A DNA stretch of 50,367 nt, taken from Dietzia massiliensis (GTDB taxonomy: Bacteria > Actinomycetota > Actinomycetes > Mycobacteriales > Mycobacteriaceae). This document shows, in pieces, positions 42,058-50,367 of this stretch (positions are counted from its first letter, which is position 1; every line of letters starts with the position of its first letter). A program made the translations under genes and the position numbers. The notes under the pieces are model-generated. The model saw only the letters and a list, made by a program, of their open reading frames with translations, ran no database searches and was not told where the DNA came from. Location of the stretch: the NCBI RefSeq assembly GCF_018390595.1, contig NZ_JAHBAV010000022.1, positions 1 to 50,367 on the forward strand, written 5' to 3'.

Positions 42058-43317
42058 TCAGGCGGTCGCCGCCACCCTCCTGAGCCGCTCGGGCGCCATC
42101 CCGTGGTGCAGCCCCTGCAGCAGCAACCGGGCCAGATTGTTGCCCGGGTCGGCGTCGACGGCGGCCGACAACGCCGACCACGCGTGCACCCCGCTGCCCG
42201 CGAAGTACGACGCCGCACCCAACAGCAACAGCGCCACCGAGCGTTCGCGCGCGGGCCGACGACGCGCGACCGCCCACCACACGAGCCGCCGACCGTCGCG
42301 ATCGCCCAGCCCCCGCTGCGCGAGACGTCGGTAGATCTCGTCACGAACGGCGATCACCAGCAGGTCCCGCCCGATGGCGGCGAGCTCGTCGTCGTCGACC
42401 TCCTCCCCCACTCCCAGCCGACGCGCGGCGTCGTCATGGCGCTCCACCGCCGCCGCGACCGCGCGCGCCCGCTCCGCGCGCCGGTCGCGTCCTCCTGCGG
42501 ACCCGCCAGCCGGGCCGGCCGCATCCACCTCTCCCGCACCGCCCACGACGGCGTCATCCGGGCGGTCCTCGTCGCACGCGTCGGGGTCGCGGACGAGGTA
42601 CAGCCGGTCGATCTCGTCCCTCGAGCCGGCCCGGACGCGGCCGTCGTACGCGTGTACCGCGGCGATCTGCGTCGTGTCCGGGTCGATCTGCACACCCCGG
42701 GTCATCCCGAACAGATCCACCCACGGCTCCCCCTCGGCGAACTCACCGACCCCGTAGGCCGCCTCCACCCCGGTGCCCGCCTCGCCCAGCCAGTATTCGA
42801 ACGCCGACGCGGCGTCCTCCGCACGCAGCCCCGCCAGATACCCGTCCGCACAGTTCTCGTGGACCACCACCAGGTGCACCGAGTCGATGCCCTCCCGCGC
42901 GCAGAACCGCGCGAGTCCCCGCGCCGGGCCGGGGTCGATCGCCGGACGGACACGACCGATCGCGGCGTCGCCGGGGTCGCCCGCGTCACCGGGGAGGCCG
43001 TCCAGCGGGTCGTCGTCGAACCGGTCGGCGAGGTCGGCGAGGTCGTCGGGGTCGTCGGGGTCGTCGAGGAGGTCGTCGAGGAGGTCGTCGTCCCCGGGGA
43101 ATCCACGGCCGTCGTCCAGCAGCCCGTCGACGTCCATCCGCACCACCGGCCCCTGTCCACCGTCCGCGGTGCGACCGCACAGGATCACCACCGACCCCGG
43201 CCCCGGCGGGAAGCCGAGCATCGCCGGTATCGAGGCGATCAGCTCCTCCGGCGAGGTGATCACCACCGTCGCCCGCCCGTCCGTGCCGCCCTCGTCCTTC
43301 AACTCGCCCGTCGTCAT
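42058..43317 (-). CDS. DUF4192 domain-containing protein with Asp-rich insert
   Basis: A 419-aa protein. DUF4192 begins at about residue 18 (ITSPEELIASIPAMLGFPP and SVVILCG). An Asp/Leu/Pro-rich acidic insert (about 70-120) is encoded by short in-frame tandem repeats. The family sequence resumes at ARGLARFCAREGIDSVHLVVV and ends with a helical part (SVALLLLGAASYFAGSG). Function is unknown; the family is common in actinobacteria. The ATG at 43317 follows GGCGAG weakly. It is convergent with galE (10 bp apart). Confidence 0.8.
   Translation of the reverse strand: MTTGELKDEGGTDGRATVVITSPEELIASIPAMLGFPPGPGSVVILCGRTADGGQGPVVRMDVDGLLDDGRGFPGDDDLLDDLLDDPDDPDDLADLADRFDDDPLDGLPGDAGDPGDAAIGRVRPAIDPGPARGLARFCAREGIDSVHLVVVHENCADGYLAGLRAEDAASAFEYWLGEAGTGVEAAYGVGEFAEGEPWVDLFGMTRGVQIDPDTTQIAAVHAYDGRVRAGSRDEIDRLYLVRDPDACDEDRPDDAVVGGAGEVDAAGPAGGSAGGRDRRAERARAVAAAVERHDDAARRLGVGEEVDDDELAAIGRDLLVIAVRDEIYRRLAQRGLGDRDGRRLVWWAVARRRPARERSVALLLLGAASYFAGSGVHAWSALSAAVDADPGNNLARLLLQGLHHGMAPERLRRVAATA
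43023..43090. repeat. In-frame 9/12-bp tandem repeats coding the Asp-rich insert
   Basis: Two 9-bp units GGTCGGCGA, two GGTCGTCGG, then two 12-bp units GGTCGTCGAGGA run head to tail. All unit lengths are multiples of three, so changes in number would lengthen or shorten the acidic tract without a frameshift. Confidence 0.8.
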
Positions 43318-43593
43318 CGCTCGCCGCCCGTTCGTCTCGCGCGTCCACGCCCCGTCGTGGCGCGGTCCGCGGGTGTCGTGCACCGGACCCACCATCGGCC
43401 ACCCCGGCGGCCGCTCCCCGCCCCGGGACGCCGGACCGACGGCCGCCTGTGGAGGGAGACGGGGCCTGTGGGGATCGCGCGGGAATCATCTCGCGGGTGG
43501 TGACGTTGTGACAGTGGTGAACCCCCGTCCCGGATGGACGACCGGGCGAACCCCGCCACCGACGGACGGGGTGTGGTGACGAGAGGAGTCGAC

Positions 43594-44544
43594 ATGGCCA
43601 GGCACAGCGATCTGTACCGACTGATCGAACCCGTTCCCGACCTGCGTTCCGAGGACGGCCGCGGGCCGGTCCTCGTGCACGGACTGGAGGGCTTCTCCGA
43701 TGCCGGACTGGCGATCCAGGGCGTGTCCGAGCATCTCCGCGAGAGCCTGGACTCCCAGCTCATCGTCGAGTTCGACGTCGACGAGCTCGTGGACTACCGC
43801 TCGCGCCGCCCGCATCTCAAGTACTCGTTCGACCGCTTCGCGGACTACAACGAGCCGACCATCCAGATGCACGCGGTCAAGGCCTCCGACGGAACGTCCT
43901 TCCTGCTCCTGTCCGGGCTCGAGCCGGATCTCAAGTGGGACGGCTTCACCGAGTCCGTGATCGACCTCGCCGGGTCCTTCGGGGTCCGGATGTCGATCGG
44001 GCTGGGAGCGATGCCCCTCGGCGTCCCCCACACCCGGCCCACCAACTCGAGCGCCCACGCCAGCGATGTGGACCTCATCAAGGGGTTCTCCGCCTGGCCC
44101 GGCGAGTTCTCGGTGCCCGGCAACGTGACCTCCCTGCTCGAGCTGCGGATGGCCGAACACGGGATTCCCTCCGCGGGCTTCACCGTGCACGTGCCGCAGT
44201 ACCTGTCGCAGACGGCCTACCCGGCAGCCGTGCTGCACCTGGTCGGCAGCATCGCCAAGATCGCCGACCTCGAGCTGCCCACCGCCGAGCTGGAGAAGGC
44301 CGCCGAGGAGTTCACCGCCCAGGTCAACGCGCAGATCGCGCAGAGCCCCGAGATCCTCACCGCCGTGGAGCTCATGGAGAAGCAGTACGACGAGTTCATG
44401 GAGACGCGCCTCGGTTCCGACTCCCTCAACCCGGGCGGCAAGCCACTGCCGTCGGGCGAAGAGATCGGAGCGGAGTTCGAGCGGTTCCTCGCCCAGCAGA
44501 CGGGCGACGGCGGGCAGGGCGACGACCCGCAACGCGACGGGTGA
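43594..44544 (+). CDS. PAC2 (proteasome assembly chaperone)-family protein
   Basis: A 316-aa protein of the PAC2 superfamily, the Rv2714 counterpart. It starts with LYRLIEPVPDLRSE, followed by VLVHGLEGFSDAGLA, FDVDELVDYRSRRP and the LLLSGLEPDLKW, LGAMPLGVPHTRP and VPGNVTSLLELR blocks. The C-terminal helix is rich in Glu/Lys. The archaeal/eukaryotic relatives assist proteasome assembly; the bacterial role is not settled. The ATG at 43594 follows GAGAGGAG. Confidence 0.85.
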   Translation: MARHSDLYRLIEPVPDLRSEDGRGPVLVHGLEGFSDAGLAIQGVSEHLRESLDSQLIVEFDVDELVDYRSRRPHLKYSFDRFADYNEPTIQMHAVKASDGTSFLLLSGLEPDLKWDGFTESVIDLAGSFGVRMSIGLGAMPLGVPHTRPTNSSAHASDVDLIKGFSAWPGEFSVPGNVTSLLELRMAEHGIPSAGFTVHVPQYLSQTAYPAAVLHLVGSIAKIADLELPTAELEKAAEEFTAQVNAQIAQSPEILTAVELMEKQYDEFMETRLGSDSLNPGGKPLPSGEEIGAEFERFLAQQTGDGGQGDDPQRDG

Positions 44545-44558
44545 CGCCCGCCGGCGAC

Positions 44559-44571
44559 TAGGCTCGGCCGG
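44559..44571 (+). promoter_or_regulatory. Predicted leaderless promoter -10 of the Ski2-type helicase
   Basis: TAGGCT (44559-44564) is followed by 7 nt and the GTG at 44572. Confidence 0.5.
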
Positions 44572-47118
44572 GTGCAGCTGCCCCAACTCCTCACCGATCT
44601 CGACGACGTCCCCGCCGACCTCCACGAGGAGGCGGTGTTCGACGCGTTCGTGGCCTGGGCCGCGGACCGGGGTCTGACGCTGTACCCGGCCCAGGAGGAG
44701 GCCGTACTCGAGATGGCCGCCGGGAGCCACGTCGTGCTCGCCACCCCCACCGGGTCAGGCAAGTCCCTGGTCGCCCTCGGCGCCCACTTCGTCGCGATGG
44801 CCCGCGGTCAGCGCAGTTACTACACCGCGCCTATCAAGGCGCTCGTGAGCGAGAAGTTCTTCGCGCTGTGCGAGGTGTTCGGGGCCGAGAACGTCGGCAT
44901 GCTCACCGGCGACGCCGCCGTCAACGCCGACGCCCCCATCGTCTGCGCGACGGCCGAGATCGTCGCCAACATCGCGCTGCGCGAAGGGGCGGGCGCCGAG
45001 ATCGGGCAGGTGGTGATGGACGAGTTCCACTACTACTCGGAGCCCGACCGGGGCTGGGCGTGGCAGGTCCCGCTCATCGAGCTGCCCGACACCCAGTTCC
45101 TGCTCATGTCCGCCACGCTCGGCGACGTGGACTGGCTGCAGGAGGACCTGCACCGGCGCACCGGTCGGCAGTGCGTCTACATCGGCGGCACCGAGCGCCC
45201 GGTGCCGCTCTCGTTCGAGTACGCGCTGTCCGGCGTCCACGAGTCGGTCGAGCTGCTGCTGCGCGACGGCAAAGCCCCCGTCTACATCGTCCACTTCACC
45301 CAGGCCGCCGCGCTCGAACAGGCCCAGGCGCTGACCTCGCTCGCGGTGGCCGCCAAGGAGCGCAAGGCCGCCATCTCCGACGAGATCGGCGGCTTCCGGT
45401 TCACCACCGCCTTCGGCCGCACCCTGCGCAAGCTGCTGCTGCACGGCATCGGCGTCCACCACGCCGGGATGCTCCCCAAGTACCGGCGGCTGGTCGAGAG
45501 GCTGGCGCAGGACGGCCTGCTCACCGTCATCTGCGGGACCGACACCCTCGGCGTGGGCATCAACGTCCCCATCCGCACCGTCCTGTTCACCGGCCTGACC
45601 AAGTTCGACGGCCGCCGACAGCGCGTGCTCAAGGCGCGCGAGTTCCACCAGATCGCCGGGCGCGCCGGACGCGCCGGCTTCGACACCGAGGGATTCGTCG
45701 TGGTGCTCGCCCCCGAGCACGAGATCGAGAACGCCAAGGTTGCCGCGAAAGCCGCCGCGAACCCCAAGAAGAAGGCCAAGGCCGCCAAGAAGAAGCCCCC
45801 GGAGGGTTTCGTCAACTGGTCACGGTCCACGTTCGACAAACTCGTCGGCGCCCGGCCCGAGCAGCTGACCAGCCGCTTCGAGGTGAGCAACTCGATGCTG
45901 CTCAACATCATCTCCCGGCCGGGCAGCTGCTACGACCACATGCGGCACCTGTTGCTGTCCTCCCACGAGACCCGCGCGCGGGTGCGCCACCACGTCCTGC
46001 GCGCCATCGAGCTGTTCCGAGGGCTGGAGGCCGCCGGGATCGTCGAGCGCCTGGTCGAACCGGACGACGACGGGCGGCACGTGAGGCTGACGGTCGATCT
46101 CCAACGGGACTTCGCGCTCAACCAACCCCTGGCGCCGTTCGCGATCGCGGCGATGGAGGTCCTCGACCCCGACTCCCCGACGCCCGAGCTGGACCTGGTC
46201 TCCGTCATCGAGGCCGTTCTCGATGACCCGCGCCCGATCCTCTACGCCCAGCAGCGGGAGGCACGCGGCGAGGCGATCGCCGCGCTCAAGGCCGACGGTG
46301 TCGAGTATTCCGAGCGCATGGAACTGGTCGAGGACATCTCCTGGCCCAAGCCTCTGGCCGACCTCCTCGCCGACGCCTACGACGCGTACCGGACCGGGCA
46401 CCCGTGGGTGGCCGGGATCGAACCGTCCCCCAAGTCGGTCATCCGGGAGATGGTCGAGCGCGGGATGACCTTCTCGGACCTGGTCTCGGCGTACGGGCTC
46501 GGCCGGTCCGAGGGCGCCGTCCTGCGCTACCTCACCGACGCCTACCGCGCGCTGCGCCAGACCGTCCCCGCCGACCGCCGGTCCGAGGAGTTCGACGACG
46601 TCGTGGAGTGGCTGGGCGAGCTGGTCCGGCAGGTCGACTCCAGCCTGCTCGACGAGTGGGAGCTGCTCACCGATCCCGACGTGTCCTCCGAGCGGGTCGC
46701 CGAGCTGGCCTTCGGCGAGACCGCGGGCGCAACCCGCCCGGTGACGGCGAACTCGCGGGCGTTCCGGGTGATGGTGCGTAACGCGATGTTCCGCCGCGTC
46801 GAACTGCTCGCCCGCGACGACATCGAACGACTCGCCGAACTGGACACCGACGTGCCCGAGCACCCCGACTGGGACTCGGAGATCGATGCGTACTGGGACG
46901 AGTACGACGAGATCGGGACCGGGCCCGCCGCGCGGGGCCCGGCGCTGTTCACCGTGAGCGAGTCGGGCCCCACGGTGGCGCCGGGGACGTGGCGGGTCCG
47001 CCAGGTGCTCGACGACCCCGAGGGCGACCACGGCTGGGCGATCGAGGGTGTGGTGGATCTCGCCGCCAGTGACGAGGCCGGCGAGGTCCGCTTCGCCTCA
47101 CTCGCACTTCACGGGTGA
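44572..47118 (+). CDS. Ski2-type DEAD/DEAH helicase with DUF3516
   Basis: An 848-aa superfamily II helicase. Walker A ATPTGSGKS is at about residues 57-65, motif II is DEFH (about 150-153) rather than DExH with Val/Ala, then MSATLGD, GIGVHHAGMLPKYR, LGVGINVPIRTV and motif VI HQIAGRAGRAGF (about 359-370). A Lys/Ala-rich insertion (AANPKKKAKAAKKKPPEG, about 398-415) precedes the DUF3516 C-terminal half (about 420-848). It probably acts on RNA or structured nucleic acid; the family is HelY-like but distinct from HelY. The start is the GTG at 44572 with a leaderless-type -10 and 27 bp after PAC2. Confidence 0.87.
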   Translation: MQLPQLLTDLDDVPADLHEEAVFDAFVAWAADRGLTLYPAQEEAVLEMAAGSHVVLATPTGSGKSLVALGAHFVAMARGQRSYYTAPIKALVSEKFFALCEVFGAENVGMLTGDAAVNADAPIVCATAEIVANIALREGAGAEIGQVVMDEFHYYSEPDRGWAWQVPLIELPDTQFLLMSATLGDVDWLQEDLHRRTGRQCVYIGGTERPVPLSFEYALSGVHESVELLLRDGKAPVYIVHFTQAAALEQAQALTSLAVAAKERKAAISDEIGGFRFTTAFGRTLRKLLLHGIGVHHAGMLPKYRRLVERLAQDGLLTVICGTDTLGVGINVPIRTVLFTGLTKFDGRRQRVLKAREFHQIAGRAGRAGFDTEGFVVVLAPEHEIENAKVAAKAAANPKKKAKAAKKKPPEGFVNWSRSTFDKLVGARPEQLTSRFEVSNSMLLNIISRPGSCYDHMRHLLLSSHETRARVRHHVLRAIELFRGLEAAGIVERLVEPDDDGRHVRLTVDLQRDFALNQPLAPFAIAAMEVLDPDSPTPELDLVSVIEAVLDDPRPILYAQQREARGEAIAALKADGVEYSERMELVEDISWPKPLADLLADAYDAYRTGHPWVAGIEPSPKSVIREMVERGMTFSDLVSAYGLGRSEGAVLRYLTDAYRALRQTVPADRRSEEFDDVVEWLGELVRQVDSSLLDEWELLTDPDVSSERVAELAFGETAGATRPVTANSRAFRVMVRNAMFRRVELLARDDIERLAELDTDVPEHPDWDSEIDAYWDEYDEIGTGPAARGPALFTVSESGPTVAPGTWRVRQVLDDPEGDHGWAIEGVVDLAASDEAGEVRFASLALHG

Positions 47119-47159
47119 GTCGCCACCGACCGGGGGGCCGCCCACCGGACCGGGGACCG

Positions 47160-47165
47160 TACGAT
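47160..47165 (+). promoter_or_regulatory. Candidate -10 box of the DUF3817-TetR unit
   Basis: TACGAT matches TANNNT and would start transcription near 47172, leaving a 31-nt leader with the GGAGG site of the DUF3817 gene. Confidence 0.35.
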
Positions 47166-47202
47166 GTCCGACGAACCCCCACCCGATGACTGGAGGCCTG
47201 CT

Positions 47203-47661
47203 GTGACCCCCCGCGTTCTCTACAAGCGACTCGCTCTGGCGGAGGTGGTCACCTGGACTCTCCTGATACTGGGGATGATCGGCAAATACGGCTTCGGGCA
47301 GGACTGGGCCACCTCGGTGGGCGGCGGCGTCCACGGATTCGTGTTCCTGTGCTACGTCGTGGCGACCCTGGCGGTGTGGACGGACAAGCGCTGGTCCGCC
47401 GGCACCGGGATCCTCGGTCTGGCCTCGGCGGTGATCCCGTACGCCACGGTCCCGTTCGAGCGGTCCGTCGAGCGCCGTGGCCTGCTCGAGGGCCCGTGGC
47501 GGCTCGGCCCGGGCGGCGACCGGCCCGACGGCCCGGCGGACCGGGTACTCGCCTTCGCGCTACGCTCGCCCGTCGTGGCGCTGCTGGTCACCCTGATCGT
47601 GGTGGCGATCGTGTTCTCGCTGCTGGTCACCGCCGGCCCGCCCACCGAGTGGTTCTCGTGA
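47203..47661 (+). CDS. DUF3817 membrane protein
   Basis: A 152-aa integral membrane protein with about four helices. The family start MTPRVLYKRLALAEVVTWT begins at the GTG at 47203, 6 nt after GGAGG; an ATG at 47164 in the same frame adds 13 unrelated residues and overlaps the likely -10. Conserved HGFVFLCYVVAT and AVIPYATVPFE follow, then a Gly/Pro-rich loop and a last helix. Function unknown. It overlaps the TetR gene by 4 bp (GTGA). Confidence 0.8.
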   Translation: MTPRVLYKRLALAEVVTWTLLILGMIGKYGFGQDWATSVGGGVHGFVFLCYVVATLAVWTDKRWSAGTGILGLASAVIPYATVPFERSVERRGLLEGPWRLGPGGDRPDGPADRVLAFALRSPVVALLVTLIVVAIVFSLLVTAGPPTEWFS

Positions 47662-48314
47662 GCCAGACCCGCGAACCCGGCCGCCGCGAGCTCAACAAGG
47701 CCGACAAGCAGCGGCGCATCCACGCCGCCGCCCTCGAACTGTTCTCCCGGCACGGCTACTCGACCGTCACGACCCAGCAGGTGGCCGACCGCGCCGAGGT
47801 CGGGACGGGGACGCTCTTCCGCTACGCCCAGTCCAAGGGCGAACTCCTGTGCATGGTCGCCAACGAGGAGTTCCGCGCGATGGTCGAGTCCGTTCCCGAG
47901 ACCGGGGACGCGGTCGAGGACCTGGTCGTCCTGTGCGAGCCCCTGCTGGTGGCGCTCGACAGGCAGCCGGAGAACATCGCCGCCTATCACCGCGAGACGT
48001 TGTTCGGGGAGGCCGGCCCCCACCGGGCCGAAGCGCAACGCATCCTCGGCGAGCTGCGGGAGCTCATCGCCGCCGTACTCGCGGGGTACGCGGGCGGCGC
48101 GGTGACACCCGCGGACATGGCCGGCGCCGCCCAGACCGTGTTCGACGTCCTCTACATGACCCTCGTGCGGTGCGGCGTCGAGCGCTCTTCCGCCAGCGAG
48201 GGACGCAGGGAACTCGAGGTGCACGTCCGGCGGGTCCTCTACGGCGTACTGACCGACCGCCCCGAGGGCGGCCCCACGTCGGACCCCGGCGACGGCGTCG
48301 ACTCGACGGTCTGA
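47658..48314 (+). CDS. TetR/AcrR-family transcriptional regulator
   Basis: A 218-aa repressor-type regulator. The N-terminal HTH (about residues 18-65) reads AAALELFSRHGYSTVTTQQVADRAEVG in two helices and GTLFRYAQSKGEL in the recognition part. The C-terminal helical ligand-binding domain has no assigned effector. The GTG overlaps the DUF3817 stop, so it may control that membrane protein and the following Nudix gene. Confidence 0.85.
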   Translation: MSQTREPGRRELNKADKQRRIHAAALELFSRHGYSTVTTQQVADRAEVGTGTLFRYAQSKGELLCMVANEEFRAMVESVPETGDAVEDLVVLCEPLLVALDRQPENIAAYHRETLFGEAGPHRAEAQRILGELRELIAAVLAGYAGGAVTPADMAGAAQTVFDVLYMTLVRCGVERSSASEGRRELEVHVRRVLYGVLTDRPEGGPTSDPGDGVDSTV

Positions 48315-48373
48315 CGGGGCCGTGAGCGGACCCCGGTGGCGCGTGTCACTATGCGGCGGGCGAGACTGACCTC

Positions 48374-49189
48374 ATGACCGAGGTTGACCAGACCACCGCC
48401 CGCCCCGTCAAGGACGCCTCCACCGTGATGGTGATCCGCGACTCCGATGCCGGCCCGGAGGTGTTCGTCGCGCGCCGCGTGAAGGGCATGGCCTTCGCCG
48501 GCGGGATGACCGTGTTCCCCGGGGGTGGCGTCGACGCCGCCGACGACGACCCCGACCTCGCCTGGACCGGCCCCGCCCCCGCGTGGTGGGCCGAGCGCCT
48601 CGGCTGCGACGAACCGCGCGCACGGCGGCTGGTCTGCGCCGCCGCCCGCGAGACCTTCGAGGAGTGCGGCGTCCTCCTCGCCGACCACCGGGACGGCGCG
48701 CCCGTCTCCGACGCGGGGCGGTACCACGCGGCGCGCACCGAGCTCGAGGCCCACGAGCTGTCGTTCAGTGCCTTTCTGGCCCGCGAGGAGCTGTCCCTCG
48801 CCGCGGATCGCCTGCGCCCGTTCGACCACTGGATCACCCCGTCGGTCGAGCCCCGCCGGTACGACACCCGGTTCTTCCTCGCCGCGCTACCCGTGGGTCA
48901 GGAACCCGACGACCAGACCACCGAGGTCGACCTCACCATGTGGGCGCGCCCGGTCGACCTGCTCGCCGACTTCCGCGCGGGTCACTCCATGCTCCTCCCT
49001 CCCACCTGGACCCAGCTCCGTCACCTGTCTGAGTTCCCGGACGTCGCCGCCGCCCTGGCGGCGGAACGCACGATCTCACCGATCGAGCCGGAGATCATCG
49101 AGCACCGCGGCGGCATCCGGGTGGGCTTCGACGGTTCCGACGAGTACTGGGCGGACCACCAGGCGGGGCACGCGCGCGAGAACGCCTGA
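48374..49189 (+). CDS. Nudix hydrolase (NUDT19/RppH-like with long insert)
   Basis: A 271-aa Nudix protein. The family start (ASTVMVIRDSDAGPEVFVARR) leads to FPGGGVD (about 48-54), and the catalytic REtfEEcG part is at 92-99; some 37 residues separate the two halves of the Nudix box, as in NUDT19-like CoA-diphosphatase relatives. A C-terminal domain includes HWITPSVEPRRYDTRFFLAALP. The substrate is probably a nucleoside diphosphate derivative or CoA ester. No good ribosome-binding site precedes the ATG at 48374. Confidence 0.82.
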   Translation: MTEVDQTTARPVKDASTVMVIRDSDAGPEVFVARRVKGMAFAGGMTVFPGGGVDAADDDPDLAWTGPAPAWWAERLGCDEPRARRLVCAAARETFEECGVLLADHRDGAPVSDAGRYHAARTELEAHELSFSAFLAREELSLAADRLRPFDHWITPSVEPRRYDTRFFLAALPVGQEPDDQTTEVDLTMWARPVDLLADFRAGHSMLLPPTWTQLRHLSEFPDVAAALAAERTISPIEPEIIEHRGGIRVGFDGSDEYWADHQAGHARENA

Positions 49190-49276
49190 CCAGGCGCCGA
49201 CGATCCCCGGCCCCTGCGGGTCGGACACCGCCCGAACCGCTGACGGGCGCGGTGACTCGATGGTTGACTGCCAAGC

Positions 49277-50278
49277 ATGCCGGCATTCGAGTTCGACGTG
49301 GACGCGTCGATCGCCGCCGGGTGGGACCGGTTCGCCTCCCGCCTGGCGGATCTCCTGCGTGACCTGATCCCCGGTGCCACCTTCGACCTGGCGGTGCCCG
49401 TCCTCGGCGCGCCGTCGCCCCTCACGCCGTTCATCCGCTTCACCGCGGTGGGACAGCGGCGACTCGAAGCCGAGGTCTCCGGGGGTGGATCGGACGACGC
49501 CCCCGCCCCGCTGCGACCCGCGCAACTCGCGCAACTGGCCGCGCTCGGCTGGCGGGCCGCGGACGCCGAGGCGACGGCGATGCCGACACCCGGGCCCCAG
49601 GTCGCCCTGCCCACGGACCGGGCCACCGAACTCGCCCACCTCGTCGCCGGCACGCTCGAGCAGGTCTTCGGAATCCGACACCCGGTCTTCCTCCACGACG
49701 TGGCCGACGTCGACGACCCAGACGCCCGGGCTGCGGCGTCCGGCCCGGATCCCGCGGACGCGAGCGCGGCACGCCCCGGCGGCCCCACGGAACCACACGG
49801 GAGCGGCGACGAGGACGACTTCCGCCCGCAACCCATCACCGACCCCGACCAGGCGACCAGAGCGGTGGGCGCGGCGCTCGCCGAGGTCTACCGCAGACGC
49901 ATGCACCCCGACGAGCACGACGTGTTCACCGTTCCCGCGGGCTGTGTCCTGCTCTTCGTGCGCGCACACCGCTCCCTCCCCCTCATCGTGTTCCGCAGCC
50001 CGCTGGTGACCGGGGTGCAGGACGCGGCGGCGGCCGAGACCGAGGTCGCGATCCTCAACCGCGACTCACTGTGGTGCCGGTACGTGTTCGACGGCTCGAC
50101 CATCACGGCCGAGTCGGAGTTCGTCGACAGGGTGTTCGTCCCCGTCAACTTCAAGATCCACCTCGCCGAGATCACCGCCGAACTCGACGACGTCTACCCC
50201 GATCTCGCGCGACGAGTCGCCGGCGGGAACTCCCGCGACCTGCGCGCCTCCGACGATCCCGGCACCGGTGAGACGTAG
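49277..50278 (+). CDS. TY-Chap-like (T3SS/YbjN chaperone-like) protein
   Basis: A 333-aa protein with two similar alpha/beta halves joined by an Asp/Pro/Ala-rich linker (about 150-185). The first half starts FEFDVDASIAAGWDRFASRLADLLRD; the second has VAILNRDSLWCRYVFDGSTITAESEFVDR and VNFKIHLAEITAELDDVYP. This matches my memory of actinobacterial proteins annotated as T3SS/YbjN peptide-binding chaperones (TY-Chap), but without a search the assignment is moderate. The ATG lies 7 nt after a weak TTGACT box. Confidence 0.55.
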   Translation: MPAFEFDVDASIAAGWDRFASRLADLLRDLIPGATFDLAVPVLGAPSPLTPFIRFTAVGQRRLEAEVSGGGSDDAPAPLRPAQLAQLAALGWRAADAEATAMPTPGPQVALPTDRATELAHLVAGTLEQVFGIRHPVFLHDVADVDDPDARAAASGPDPADASAARPGGPTEPHGSGDEDDFRPQPITDPDQATRAVGAALAEVYRRRMHPDEHDVFTVPAGCVLLFVRAHRSLPLIVFRSPLVTGVQDAAAAETEVAILNRDSLWCRYVFDGSTITAESEFVDRVFVPVNFKIHLAEITAELDDVYPDLARRVAGGNSRDLRASDDPGTGET

Positions 50279-50330
50279 GATCGGCACCGCCGGGAAGGGC
50301 CCGGCGCCCGATCCCGCCACAGGAGTGCCC

Positions 50331-50367
50331 ATGCGTCGCGCCGCCCTCGTCGCCGTGGTCACCGCAG
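50331..50367 (+). CDS. Start of an exported or membrane protein (cut by window edge)
   Basis: Twelve codons from an ATG with AGGAG 5 nt upstream: MRRAALVAVVTA. The two arginines followed by a hydrophobic run look like the beginning of a signal peptide or signal anchor. The identity cannot be told. Confidence 0.5.
   Translation, partial: MRRAALVAVVTA

Noticed and set aside
43023..43090. Possible CRISPR-like array
   Set aside because: Units are 9-12 bp with no spacers and are in frame within DUF4192; this is a coding minisatellite.

Overview
The window comes from a very GC-rich actinobacterium of the Mycobacteriales, most likely a Dietzia-like organism. The genus is my guess from gene content; the order is well supported. 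From about 22 to 44.5 kb the order DUF3159, OB-fold protein, DUF3710, dut, DUF3093, DUF4193, cei, suhB, ppgK, sigA, DUF3039, sigB, dtxR/ideR, PAC2 follows the mycobacterial Rv2693c-Rv2714 neighbourhood. The dtxR-galE overlap is the corynebacterial arrangement. I see no tRNA, rRNA, CRISPR array, transposase or phage gene.

Layout. 0-8.1 kb: a small accessory and metabolic region with several damaged genes. It holds an RtcB ligase cut short near the window edge, DUF309, a pyridoxamine-oxidase-like stress protein, a reverse-strand operon (hemerythrin, metallo-hydrolase, alcohol dehydrogenase, conserved hypothetical) with two lesions, an LctP permease, a cupin and a truncated SRPBCC piece fused to GNAT. 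8.1-13.6 kb: thioesterase, MaoC hydratase, deazaflavin oxidoreductase, a CFA-synthase-like methyltransferase, type II NADH dehydrogenase and a hotdog thioesterase. 13.7-18.5 kb: an unrecognised protein, 6-phosphogluconate dehydrogenase, a DEAD-box helicase and a putative 3-methyladenine glycosylase. 18.5-20.8 kb: the peroxide-defence module oxyR<>ahpC-ahpD. 20.9-28.4 kb: a YGQ-rich membrane protein with a frameshift, then the conserved dut/cei/suhB/ppgK block. 28.5-36 kb: the two sigma factors sigA and sigB flank a helicase, DUF3039/DUF3099, a methyltransferase and dtd. 36-42 kb: a PatA-like acetyltransferase next to an AcuC-like deacetylase, then ideR-galE. 42-50.4 kb: DUF4192, PAC2, a large Ski2-type helicase with DUF3516, DUF3817, TetR, Nudix, a TY-Chap-like protein and the first codons of an exported protein.

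Two themes stand out. First, short perfect or near-perfect tandem duplications recur. A 29-bp duplication frameshifts the hemerythrin gene and a (CCGGA)3 run frameshifts the YGQ-rich membrane protein; in both cases removing exactly one repeat unit restores one long reading frame. Further tandem repeats of 31, 17, 7 and 9/12 bp lie between genes or in frame. Second, at least six genes have a TANNNT -10 box exactly 7 nt before the start codon (lctP, gnd, oxyR, DUF3093, DUF3099, the Ski2-type helicase), and a seventh has 6 nt. This is the geometry of leaderless mRNAs. I found no clearly novel multi-gene defence or biosynthetic system. The strongest leads are the repeat-switched frames, the decayed oxygen/alcohol operon, the leaderless promoter set, and the ECF-type promoter with an adjacent palindrome before sigB.
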